Source: Spirochaetales bacterium (GTDB lineage Bacteria > Spirochaetota > Spirochaetia > DTKZ01). Taken from it: DNA of 5,810 bases. Shown one piece after another: positions 1-5,810 of the stretch. Made by a program: the position numbers and the translations under genes. The notes under the pieces are model-generated. The model saw nothing but the letters and a program-made list of their open reading frames with translations. It did no database searches and was not told the DNA's origin. Within the stretch, counting starts at the first letter, position 1; the number at the start of each line of letters is the position of its first letter. Where the stretch lies: positions 1 to 5,810 of the forward strand of contig JAGODW010000110.1 in assembly GCA_017998025.1 (NCBI GenBank). The letters are read 5' to 3'.

Positions 1-861
1 TTTCAAAGCTTCAACTTCTTCGGGAATTTCTATATTCCCTTTCAAGCTGATGAGTTTACCATCCTTCGTTTCCCCGGGTAATTCATTGAGGCGAAGGAGT
101 TCCACCTCCCGACGGGTTCGAACTTTAAGGGTCCTTTCATATGCGGCTTTTGTTGCTTTATCCGGTTTAATGATTACAATACCCCGGTTCCCGTCTATTA
201 AGATCTCATCGCCCGTATGAACGTGCTTTGTAATTTCTACCAGACCAAGAACCGCAGGAATCTCAAAAGCTCTTGCCAGAATAGCAGTATGAGAAGTCTT
301 TCCACCTTCATCCATCGCGATGCCCCGAATCATCCGCTTGTTCATAGCAATAGCTTCTGAAGGCATTAAATCCTTCCCCACCAGAATTACTTCTTCTGAA
401 ATATCTGCGAGGGAAATACTTTCCCGATGCAGCAGGTGATTCAACACTCTACGGGTTACATCATTGATATCTGCTGTTCGTTCCCGAATATACGGGTCTT
501 GCGTGTTTTCTAATTTTTCAATAAAAGATTGGATCGTTTTTTGAACGACCCATTCGATATTCTTCTGTTGCGCATGGAGTTCCTTTACAATTGTTTCCTT
601 AAATTCCGGATCCTGGAGCATCATAAGATGAGAATCTAAAAACCGTAATGTATCGGTAGAGATTTCTTCTTTTTTCCTTTTTTTTAATAGTTCTAGTTCG
701 CGGATAGCTTTATCCTGGGCTTCTTCAAACCGTTCTAATTCCAGAGGAATGATAGCAGGGGAAATATCGTACTTCGGAATAGGAGGATTATCGTCTAAGT
801 ATAGAAAGGCCTTGCCGGTCACAATTCCGGGAGAAGCAGAGATACCCTTTAACTCCATCAT
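1..861 (-). CDS. ptsI: PTS enzyme I (phosphoenolpyruvate-protein phosphotransferase), N-terminal half, partial
   Basis: Enzyme I is the cytoplasmic first component of the sugar phosphotransferase system; it takes phosphate from phosphoenolpyruvate onto a histidine and passes it to HPr. I translated this frame by hand; it is open for 287 codons to the left edge, about half of the roughly 570-residue family length. The start region reads MMELKGISASPGIVTGKAF, the usual N-terminal signature. Residues about 5-130 form the HPr-binding/PEP-utiliser N domain, and GGKTSHTAILAR at residues 186-197 is the phospho-histidine motif, with the active histidine at 191 (His189 in E. coli numbering). The TGDEILIDGNRGIVII stretch that follows is the end of the swivelling phospho-His domain. 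The PEP-binding barrel lies outside the window. Two adjacent ATGs (859-861 and 856-858) can start it; I chose the outer one. No Shine-Dalgarno precedes either. The gene is divergent from the GerMN gene. Whether sugar-transporting EIIs exist nearby cannot be seen. Confidence 0.95.
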   Translation of the reverse strand, partial: MMELKGISASPGIVTGKAFLYLDDNPPIPKYDISPAIIPLELERFEEAQDKAIRELELLKKRKKEEISTDTLRFLDSHLMMLQDPEFKETIVKELHAQQKNIEWVVQKTIQSFIEKLENTQDPYIRERTADINDVTRRVLNHLLHRESISLADISEEVILVGKDLMPSEAIAMNKRMIRGIAMDEGGKTSHTAILARAFEIPAVLGLVEITKHVHTGDEILIDGNRGIVIIKPDKATKAAYERTLKVRTRREVELLRLNELPGETKDGKLISLKGNIEIPEEVEALK

Positions 862-897
862 AGGGGAAACTATACGTACTTTTTATACCACTGTCAA
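862..897 (-). promoter_or_regulatory. Sigma-70-type promoter of ptsI, apparently giving a leaderless mRNA
   Basis: On the minus strand TTGACA (892-897) is followed after exactly 17 bp by TATAGT (869-874). This is a perfect -35 box, a -10 box with one mismatch, and optimal spacing. Only 7 bases (TTCCCCT) separate the -10 box from the first ptsI ATG, so the expected transcription start is at or one base before the A of that ATG. No purine-rich ribosome binding site fits in between. Promoter activity is inferred from sequence only. Confidence 0.8.
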
Positions 898-931
898 ATC
901 CACACTCTTTGTTACCGACACTTAAATAAGT

Positions 932-1654
932 ATGGCCAAACAAACAAAACCTTCCTTCGGTATCGTATTCTGGATTGCTCTGTTATCCCTCGTTGCCGTT
1001 GTATATATCGGATCCCGTATTAATCTCCCTCAATTTATTGCAGACCGGTTTGGAGGAGACTATCGAAAACCTGAAATATCCCTTCCTCAGCCGGAACCTT
1101 CGCCCCTCCCAGAACCGGAAACACCAGAACCATCGCCGGAAAGCAAGGAACCCTCCCCTCCACCGGTATCCCCTGTTAAAACCCAGCCTGAGACTTCTCC
1201 CACCGATGGAGCCACAAAGGAACCTGCACGGACACGCAGTTCAAAACTCTACTTCCTCCAGATGGGAGCAACAGGAAAACCCGAGTTGATCTCTGTTGAA
1301 CGCTCCATTACGTATCATACGACCCCTCTAACAGAGACGATAAAGGAACTATTTAAAGGCCCCTCTCCTTCTGAAGCTAAAAGCGGTGTTTTAAGCTTAA
1401 TTCCATCCGGAACAGCACTTTTATCGGTGAGTATCCGGGATGGAATTGCCTTCCTAAATGTAAATGAACCCTTTCGATTTAATCCGTATGGTATCGAAGG
1501 GGCACGGGAACAGATACGCCAGATAGTGTATACCGTCACCGAGTTTCCGGGAATTAAAGGGGTCCAGTTCCTCGTGGAAGGGAAGAAAATTGACTATCTA
1601 AGCCCGGAAGGGGTGTACATCGGAAAACCGATAACAAGAGAGTCTTGCCCCTGA
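932..1654 (+). CDS. Membrane-anchored GerMN domain protein
   Basis: A 240-residue protein of three parts. A basic N-terminus is followed by one hydrophobic segment (about residues 9-27), with no lipobox cysteine or clear signal-peptidase site, so it is probably an uncleaved anchor. A linker at about 46-92 is rich in Pro, Glu and Ser, with 17 prolines between residues 47 and 90; it is probably extended in the periplasm. The C-terminal domain, about 103-230, has the GerMN pattern: a KLYFLQMG-like first strand, TPLTETIKELFKGPS, LIPSGTALLSVSIRDGIAFLNVNEPF, then IRQIVYTVTEFPGIKGVQFLVEGK. GerMN was named from Bacillus germination protein GerM and occurs in many non-sporulating bacteria; its molecular role is not established, though a cell-envelope role is likely. 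The start is forced: an in-frame TAA lies at 923-925 and ATG 932 is the first start codon after it. No good Shine-Dalgarno and no convincing promoter are visible. The gene stands alone on the plus strand. Confidence 0.88.
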   Translation: MAKQTKPSFGIVFWIALLSLVAVVYIGSRINLPQFIADRFGGDYRKPEISLPQPEPSPLPEPETPEPSPESKEPSPPPVSPVKTQPETSPTDGATKEPARTRSSKLYFLQMGATGKPELISVERSITYHTTPLTETIKELFKGPSPSEAKSGVLSLIPSGTALLSVSIRDGIAFLNVNEPFRFNPYGIEGAREQIRQIVYTVTEFPGIKGVQFLVEGKKIDYLSPEGVYIGKPITRESCP

Positions 1655-1711
1655 CGGCTTAGTGGGTCCTATTCTGTTACAGAGAGAATCCTATTGCCTG
1701 TTAGTTGCGGT
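1655..1711. other. Convergent intergenic junction, no clear terminator
   Basis: The GerMN gene and tlyA end facing each other across 57 bp. I looked for a bidirectional hairpin. The only candidate is a weak 5-bp stem, ATTCT (1671-1675) with AGAAT (1685-1689), with a 9-base loop and no T tract on either side. I do not call this a terminator. Confidence 0.6.
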
Positions 1712-2455
1712 TCATGCCCCTCCGGTGCCTGTACTATCCAGGTAAAAAAAGAATTCCCGGTTCCCAAATCTGCCCTTCAAAGGAGATTCCAGTACTTTTC
1801 GGGTTTTTACCCCTTCCTTTTCTAAGGACTCTATCAGAGAGGAAAGAATACGCTGGATATTCTCTTCAGACCGGACGACCCCGTCAAAATCCGGCGAAGG
1901 CTCCTCCCATTCAAACTGAGGTTTTGCCAGAGCGAGAAGCCAGTGTTCTGTGGTGAGATTGAGAATATGCCGCGCCGCTCCCCGGAGAGAGCGAAAGGAA
2001 AGATCACATACGGCTCCAGCAGGCGGAGGATCTAGAGAATCCACCTCTAAGATATTGGTGGTTTCCATCACGGTTACCCGGGAATCGGTACGGAACTTAG
2101 GATGTATCTGACTTCGGCCTACATCTACGGCATACACATGACAGGCTCCAAACTGTAGAAGACAGTCGGTGAACCCTCCTGTAGAGGCCCCGGCATCCAG
2201 GATAATTTTCCCTTGTATGGGAATAGCCCACTGTTGCAGGGCATGCTCCAGCTTGAACCCTCCCCTGGAAACGTACCGGACAGGATGAAGATCCACCCCG
2301 GCATCTTGTGGAACAAGCTGCTTTGGATCCCGCACTGTCTCTCCCCCGATGGAAACTTCTCCGCATAGAATCCTAGATAAATGCCGTTCCCGGAGCTCAG
2401 CGGGAAACAATCGGCAGAGCAGATCCAGAACACTAACCTTCTTTTGCGTTCTCAT
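1712..2455 (-). CDS. tlyA: TlyA family rRNA 2'-O-methyltransferase (S4 plus FtsJ domains; often annotated hemolysin A)
   Basis: Characterised TlyA enzymes use S-adenosylmethionine to methylate ribose 2'-OH of cytidines in 16S and/or 23S rRNA. The family name comes from a Brachyspira 'hemolysin', a role that is doubtful as its primary function. The protein is 247 residues, close to the usual 240-270. Residues about 5-58 form a divergent S4 RNA-binding domain, followed by the family linker YVSRGGFKLE (61-70). The FtsJ/Rossmann methyltransferase fold has its SAM motif DAGASTGGF at 87-95 and the acidic end of strand 2 in YAVDVG (108-113). The probable catalytic K-D-K-E set is Lys68, Asp151 (in CDLSFRSL), Lys178 (in ALAKPQFE) and Glu234 (in NREFFFYL); all are present, so it should be active. 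It begins 13 bp after the ymdB stop and is probably last in the rny-ymdB-tlyA operon. No Shine-Dalgarno is evident before its ATG. rRNA targets cannot be told from sequence. Confidence 0.92.
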   Translation of the reverse strand: MRTQKKVSVLDLLCRLFPAELRERHLSRILCGEVSIGGETVRDPKQLVPQDAGVDLHPVRYVSRGGFKLEHALQQWAIPIQGKIILDAGASTGGFTDCLLQFGACHVYAVDVGRSQIHPKFRTDSRVTVMETTNILEVDSLDPPPAGAVCDLSFRSLRGAARHILNLTTEHWLLALAKPQFEWEEPSPDFDGVVRSEENIQRILSSLIESLEKEGVKTRKVLESPLKGRFGNREFFFYLDSTGTGGA

Positions 2456-2468
2456 AGGTTCATAAAAA

Positions 2469-3266
2469 CTATACGGGGGATTCGTTCCTTACTCGTTCGA
2501 TGGCAAGCGCTTTTCCTGTAGTAACATCAATCGTTACTACAATTCCATAAACCACCGCAGGGCCATCCTCTGTTTCCATCTTGATGGGAAGCTGGGTGAG
2601 GGATCGATCGAGGGCAATCTTTGTCTTAAAACCAATAACACTGTCCGATGGGCCGATCATTCCAATATCAGTAATATAGGCGGTTCCTCCAGGAAGGATT
2701 CGTTCATCCGCTGTTTGTATATGCGTATGGGTACCGAACACTACACTCGATTTCCCATCCAGATACAACCCCAAAGCTTCCTTTTCCTCTGAATCTTCCG
2801 CATGAAAATCCACCAGGATTACCTTTGTTTCTTTTTCCAGCTTATGCAGTGCATCCCTTCCCACCAAGAACGGGCAAAGGATATTGTTCATCCGGACACG
2901 CCCCTGCAGGTTCACCACTGCTACTTTTGTTCCTCGCAGCTCTACAATACAGAACCCGTGTCCGGGAACCCCTTTGGGATAGTTCAGCGGTCTCAATAAC
3001 CGTTCTTCCTGGTCAAGGAGAGGCAGAATCTCTTTTTGCTGCCAGATATGATTCCCCGATGTAACAACCTGCACACCGGCATTAAAAAACTTTTCGACCT
3101 TATCGGGAGTGATCCCAAAGCCGTCTGCAGCGTTCTCTCCGTTCACCACAATGAAGTCTGCATCGTACTGTTTGATCATTCCCGGCAGCAATAGAAAAAG
3201 GGCCCTGCACCCTGCTTGCCCTACCACATCTCCCAGGATGAGGGCTTTGATCGTTTTATCGGGCAT
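2469..3266 (-). CDS. ymdB: YmdB-like metallophosphoesterase (TIGR00282 family)
   Basis: Calcineurin-like phosphodiesterase of the YmdB/DR1281 family. Bacillus YmdB hydrolyses 2',3'-cyclic nucleotides in vitro and affects biofilm and motility gene expression, and has been linked to RNase Y. The 265-residue length matches the family. The metal-site motifs appear in order: LILGDVVG (Asp13), VNGENAADG (Asn42, Glu44, Asn45), SGNHIWQ (Asn72, His73), VDFHAE (His155) and FGTHTHIQTAD (His180, His182). All expected di-metal ligands are present, so it is predicted active. There is no signal peptide or membrane segment, so it is cytoplasmic. The start codon lies inside the end of rny, and the two frames overlap by 11 bp, which points to translational coupling. 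The upstream sequence has only a weak GAGTGG-like ribosome binding site, which falls in a small hairpin. The substrate in this organism is not known. Confidence 0.93.
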   Translation of the reverse strand: MPDKTIKALILGDVVGQAGCRALFLLLPGMIKQYDADFIVVNGENAADGFGITPDKVEKFFNAGVQVVTSGNHIWQQKEILPLLDQEERLLRPLNYPKGVPGHGFCIVELRGTKVAVVNLQGRVRMNNILCPFLVGRDALHKLEKETKVILVDFHAEDSEEKEALGLYLDGKSSVVFGTHTHIQTADERILPGGTAYITDIGMIGPSDSVIGFKTKIALDRSLTQLPIKMETEDGPAVVYGIVVTIDVTTGKALAIERVRNESPV

Positions 3267-4785
3267 ACTCGACCACTCGAGTCTCCCGAATCACAGTTAC
3301 TTTAATCCGACCTGGATATCGAAGATCCATTTCGATCTTCTTGGCAATTTGTTTTGCCGTTTCTTTCGCCTCTTCCTCTGTCACCTTGTCAGTGTTTACT
3401 AAAATGCGCAGTTCACGACCCGCTTGAATTGCGTATGCTTTATCCACACCTTCGAACTCACCGGCGATTTTTTCCAGGTTTTCCAGCCGTTTAATATACG
3501 TATCCAGCGTCTCTCGCCGGGCACCCGGCCTGGCCGCGGAAATTGAATCAGCAACCTGGACAATTACAGCTTCCAGGCAGTTGAACTCCGCATCCCCGTG
3601 ATGGGCGGCTATAGCATTGATTACCCGGGAATCTTCCCCCAGTTTCTTCGCCAGCTCTATACCCAGCTCTACATGGGTGGAATCTCCCTCGCTCTCGATC
3701 CCTTTACCAATATCGTGGAGCAGAGCACCCCGCTTGGCGATTTCCCGATCTGCTCCAACTTCTGAGGCCAGCATTCCCGCTAGAATGGCTACCTCTTTCG
3801 AATGAGATAGCACATTTTGTCCATAACTGGTACGGAAATATAGTCGGCCTAGCGCACGAATACCATCGGGAGGGAAATTGTGTATTCCCAGTTCAAAAAG
3901 AACCTTCTCACCCTCCTCGTAGATGATCTGGGTAATTTCTTTGGTGGCTTTTTGCACCACCTCTTCTATCCGAGCAGGATGGATTCTCCCATCTGAAATA
4001 AGCTTTTCCAGAGACCTGCGGGCAATTTCCTTCCGCACAGGGTCGAAACAGGAAATTACAACGGCTTCAGGCGTATCATCAATGATGATATCTACTCCCG
4101 TGAGGGTTTCGAGTGTACGGATGTTCCGTCCTTCCCGACCGATAATTCTTCCCTTCATTTCATCGTTGGGAAGACTAACCGTTGTAACGGTAACTTCAGA
4201 AGTAACATCCGTAGCAATACGCTGCATTGTAGCAATAAGTATTTCCCGGGCTTTTTTTTCTGCCGCAAGGTTTGCTTCCTGCTCAATCTTATTCAAGATT
4301 ACCTGAGCGTCGTGCCGGGCCTCATTTTCCAAAGTAGCAATGATAAGATGTTTTGCTTCTTCCGAGGTTAAGCCGGAAACCCGTTCCAGCTCCTTGATCC
4401 ACCGTTCTTCCTGTTGTCCGAGATATTCTTCTTTCTCCGCTAATGTCCTCTCGCGGGTTTGTAAGGTTTGGGTCTGTTTCTCTACCTGAGTCAACTTTCG
4501 TTCCAGGGTTTCTTCCCGCTGGAGCAGTCTACGCTCAAAACGCTGTAATTCATTTCTTCTCTCTCGTAATTCTCGCTCCTGTTGGGCTCTTTCCCTGAGG
4601 AGCTGATCCTTTGTTTCCAGGATCAGCTCTTTTCTCTTTGCCTCCGCTTCCTTGATCGCATCTTGCTTTATTCTCTCAGCCTTCTGCTCCAAAGATGAAA
4701 GTTGAAATCTGGCATACAACCATCGAACTATCCAACCTAAAACAAAACCAGCAAGAGGAAGGAGAGCCATTAACCAGTTAGGCAT
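3256..4785 (-). CDS. rny: Ribonuclease Y
   Basis: RNase Y is a membrane-bound endoribonuclease that starts mRNA decay. The 509 residues match the family (about 510-520), with the full domain order. There is an N-terminal membrane anchor at about 4-24. A long charged coiled coil follows at about 30-135, rich in Arg, Glu and Gln. The KH RNA-binding domain is at about 200-270 with the signature GRIIGREGRNIR at 212-223. The HD phosphohydrolase domain, about 325-420, has His328 (LSHSKEV), the His357-Asp358 pair (LLHDIGKG), His395-His396 (AAHHGD) and Asp413 (VADSISAARPG). The conserved C-terminal domain ends in RYPGRIKVTVIRETRVVEYAR. Every catalytic and RNA-binding motif is intact. The start is supported by a GGGAGGA ribosome binding site five bases upstream (4791-4797). 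It follows parC by about 100 bp with its own promoter and overlaps ymdB at its 3' end, a neighbour pair also found in Bacillus. Confidence 0.97.
   Translation of the reverse strand: MPNWLMALLPLAGFVLGWIVRWLYARFQLSSLEQKAERIKQDAIKEAEAKRKELILETKDQLLRERAQQERELRERRNELQRFERRLLQREETLERKLTQVEKQTQTLQTRERTLAEKEEYLGQQEERWIKELERVSGLTSEEAKHLIIATLENEARHDAQVILNKIEQEANLAAEKKAREILIATMQRIATDVTSEVTVTTVSLPNDEMKGRIIGREGRNIRTLETLTGVDIIIDDTPEAVVISCFDPVRKEIARRSLEKLISDGRIHPARIEEVVQKATKEITQIIYEEGEKVLFELGIHNFPPDGIRALGRLYFRTSYGQNVLSHSKEVAILAGMLASEVGADREIAKRGALLHDIGKGIESEGDSTHVELGIELAKKLGEDSRVINAIAAHHGDAEFNCLEAVIVQVADSISAARPGARRETLDTYIKRLENLEKIAGEFEGVDKAYAIQAGRELRILVNTDKVTEEEAKETAKQIAKKIEMDLRYPGRIKVTVIRETRVVEYAR
3267..3282 (-). 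promoter_or_regulatory. Perfect hairpin abutting the ymdB start codon
   Basis: On the minus strand ACTCGA, loop GTGG, TCGAGT forms a perfect 6-bp stem with a 4-base loop. It ends at the base immediately before the ymdB ATG and lies within the last codons of rny. The only Shine-Dalgarno-like bases (GAGTGG) are partly in this stem. A ribosome finishing rny would melt it, so it could couple ymdB translation to rny. Function is inferred and chance occurrence is possible. Confidence 0.4.
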
Positions 4786-4790
4786 TGGAA

Positions 4791-4797
4791 TCCTCCC
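4791..4797 (-). promoter_or_regulatory. Ribosome binding site of rny
   Basis: GGGAGGA lies five bases before the rny ATG on the minus strand. It is the only strong Shine-Dalgarno sequence at a gene start in this window and fixes the rny start. Confidence 0.9.
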
Positions 4798-4815
4798 ACT
4801 TTACCTTCTTCGTAA

Positions 4816-4854
4816 ATTATATGTGAATTATATATGTATAACTCGCTTTGTCAA
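4816..4854 (-). promoter_or_regulatory. Sigma-70-type promoter of rny
   Basis: On the minus strand TTGACA (4849-4854) is followed after 16 bp by TATAAT (4827-4832); both hexamers are perfect. A second TATAAT (4816-4821) lies five bases further downstream but is too far from this -35 box (27 bp) to share it. Start from the first -10 box would fall near 4820, giving a leader of about 35 nt that contains the rny ribosome binding site. It lies in an A+T-rich spacer just after parC and probably drives rny-ymdB-tlyA. Confidence 0.8.
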
Positions 4855-4886
4855 GAAAAACTTATAATTTTAAATCTCATCAAGGA

Positions 4887-5810
4887 TTACGATTTTTCCT
4901 CCATTTCCTGCATTTTCCCCTTTCCTTTTGTTCCTGCTTTCACAAAACGAGCAGAGACGATAGCCTTTGTGGAGAGTCGTATTCCCGGTGATCGGACCTT
5001 TTTTACGGTAAATTCTTTTAGAGGAAAGGTTTCTTCGACTATTTTGGATCGAGGGGTTTTTACGTACTGAACCTGGATGAATGCATCCTCTTTTGTAGTA
5101 AGTTGCAAAACTTCGGCGGTAGGGGGGGTGATTTCGTACGATTTATCCAGAATGTACCCTTCGATCCGGAAGCGTTTGATATACCCCTGTCCGGTATCTT
5201 TCATTTTATACAACACGGAAAACGCCTTTTTGTTTAGGCTTTCTTTCTCCGCCTCACCGCAATAGAGGAGGTGTTTATCAACAAACAACTTTTCTGGAAC
5301 CGTATGAACGGAAAAAACCCCGGAGCCCCGCACCACAAGGATCCTATCAAAGGGAGAGGCATCGAACAGCACCTTCCCCCCTGCCACACCAAATCCCAGG
5401 TATCCTGTTTCCTCATCGTACCGGAGCCGAAGGTTCTTTACCGCCACCTCTCTAGCATCCACCTTCCGGAAACTGTGAATCTTTGTCCGGCGGGGAAATC
5501 GGTCCCCGTATTGCTTAATAATTCCATCAAGGAAGGAAATCCCATACTCGATCAGATGAGCTAAATGGTGCTTGATCTCCTTCAGTCGGGCTCGGATCTC
5601 TTCCATCTCTTTTTTATTTTTCTGAATATCGTACAAAGATATTCGCCGGATAGGAATCTTAAGCAATTTCTCTACATCTTCTTCCGTTACTGGTCGTTTA
5701 ATCTGAGAGGCAAAAGGTTTGAACCCTTCAATAACGGCCTTCACTACGAGTTCGGCCGTTCGTTTTTCTTCTATCTTTTTATAGATCCGTTCCTCTACAA
5801 AAATTTGTTT
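4887..5810 (-). CDS. parC: DNA topoisomerase IV subunit A-like (ParC/GyrA family), C-terminal part, partial
   Basis: The A subunit of a type IIA topoisomerase breaks and rejoins DNA and, with ParE, unlinks daughter chromosomes. The frame stays open to the right edge: 307 residues plus stop are visible, beginning KQIFVEERIYKKIEEKRTAELVV. A GTG at 5742-5744 that could be taken as a start is internal, because the upstream codons continue the family sequence. The missing part holds the winged-helix/catalytic tyrosine and tower regions. Visible in order: the coiled-coil end (ERIYKKIEEK), IPIRRISLYDIQKNKKEMEEIRARLKEIKHHLAHLIEYGISFLDGI split across 5540-5660, the hinge GDRFPRRTKI, then a beta-rich C-terminal domain with KKAFSVLYKMKD and GYIKRFRIEGY. 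No GyrA-box (QRRGGKG-type) motif is seen, favouring ParC over GyrA. The short, reduced C-terminal domain resembles ParC proteins of spirochaetes, chlamydiae and Bacteroidetes. The tail is basic/acidic (KAGTKGKGKMQEMEEKS). No terminator follows it, so readthrough into rny is possible. Confidence 0.85.
   Translation of the reverse strand, partial: KQIFVEERIYKKIEEKRTAELVVKAVIEGFKPFASQIKRPVTEEDVEKLLKIPIRRISLYDIQKNKKEMEEIRARLKEIKHHLAHLIEYGISFLDGIIKQYGDRFPRRTKIHSFRKVDAREVAVKNLRLRYDEETGYLGFGVAGGKVLFDASPFDRILVVRGSGVFSVHTVPEKLFVDKHLLYCGEAEKESLNKKAFSVLYKMKDTGQGYIKRFRIEGYILDKSYEITPPTAEVLQLTTKEDAFIQVQYVKTPRSKIVEETFPLKEFTVKKVRSPGIRLSTKAIVSARFVKAGTKGKGKMQEMEEKS

Noticed and set aside
670..687. Long A tracts (A8-GG-A6) in ptsI on the coding strand, with a heptamer that fits the -1 frameshift pattern.
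   Set aside because: The zero frame continues normally through LLKKRKKEE into recognisable enzyme I, and a -1 shift would meet a stop within about 30 codons. No downstream stimulatory structure is seen. Most likely a lysine-rich helix; at most a slippage-prone spot.
848..876. Possible plus-strand promoter for the GerMN gene: TTTAAC (848-853), 17 bp, TATACG (871-876).
   Set aside because: Each hexamer matches consensus at only 4 of 6 positions, and the bases overlap the ptsI start and promoter. Too weak to list as a feature.
1060..1230. Repetitive-looking DNA in the GerMN gene linker, considered as a tandem repeat.
   Set aside because: The repetition comes from Pro/Glu/Ser codons; no regular unit length or near-identical copies could be found.
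2097..2433. Open frames of 89 and 102 codons on the minus strand overlapping tlyA in other frames.
   Set aside because: tlyA itself is intact with all catalytic motifs; the alternative translations show no recognisable domain.
2466..2475. The 10-mer CGTATAGTTT (minus strand) occurs both before ptsI (867-876) and before tlyA, suggesting a shared element or a tlyA promoter.
   Set aside because: Chance 10-mer repeats are expected in a window of this size, the tlyA copy includes the ymdB stop codon, and no -35 box lies 15-19 bp upstream of it.
3923..4306. A 127-codon open frame on the plus strand, opposite rny.
   Set aside because: It lies wholly within the well-conserved rny gene, has no family resemblance, a Ser/Ile-rich low-complexity translation and no ribosome binding site. 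It is a shadow of rny codon use.
1..5810. Search for mobile elements, CRISPR repeats, tRNA genes, toxin-antitoxin or defence systems.
   Set aside because: Six housekeeping-type genes fill almost all the window; no terminal repeats, transposase, regular spaced repeats or RNA-gene signatures were seen.

Overview
This window looks like a housekeeping stretch of a bacterial chromosome of medium G+C content. Gene content suggests a spirochaete (Treponema/Spirochaeta-like). The reasons are a short ParC-type topoisomerase A subunit, a TlyA-type S4/FtsJ protein, a GerMN protein in a setting with no sporulation genes, and an RNase Y-YmdB pair. This assignment is inference from family resemblance and gene order. 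No marker gene here proves it.

Layout, left to right: (1) the N-terminal half of PTS enzyme I (ptsI), minus strand, running off the left edge; (2) a 70-bp divergent spacer with a near-consensus sigma-70 promoter for ptsI, placed so that transcription would start at or next to the ATG; (3) a plus-strand gene for a membrane-anchored, proline-rich-linker GerMN protein; (4) a 57-bp convergent junction without a recognisable terminator; (5) a minus-strand series, in transcription order parC (3' half only, running off the right edge), then rny (RNase Y), ymdB-like phosphodiesterase and tlyA.

The rny-ymdB-tlyA part is probably one operon. rny and ymdB overlap by 11 bp, and ymdB and tlyA are 13 bp apart. 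A strong promoter (TTGACA, 16 bp, TATAAT) and a GGGAGGA ribosome binding site precede rny. The three products all concern RNA: mRNA decay at the membrane, a cyclic-nucleotide phosphodiesterase linked to RNase Y in other bacteria, and rRNA 2'-O-methylation. ParC and enzyme I belong to chromosome segregation and to carbon uptake/regulation respectively and appear to be neighbours rather than partners.

I found no mobile element, CRISPR array, tRNA, rRNA, riboswitch or unknown multi-gene system. Nearly all the sequence is covered by six recognisable genes, and no gene-free gap exceeds about 100 bp. The most interesting signals are small: the apparently leaderless ptsI transcript and a perfect 6-bp hairpin directly against the ymdB start codon inside the end of rny.
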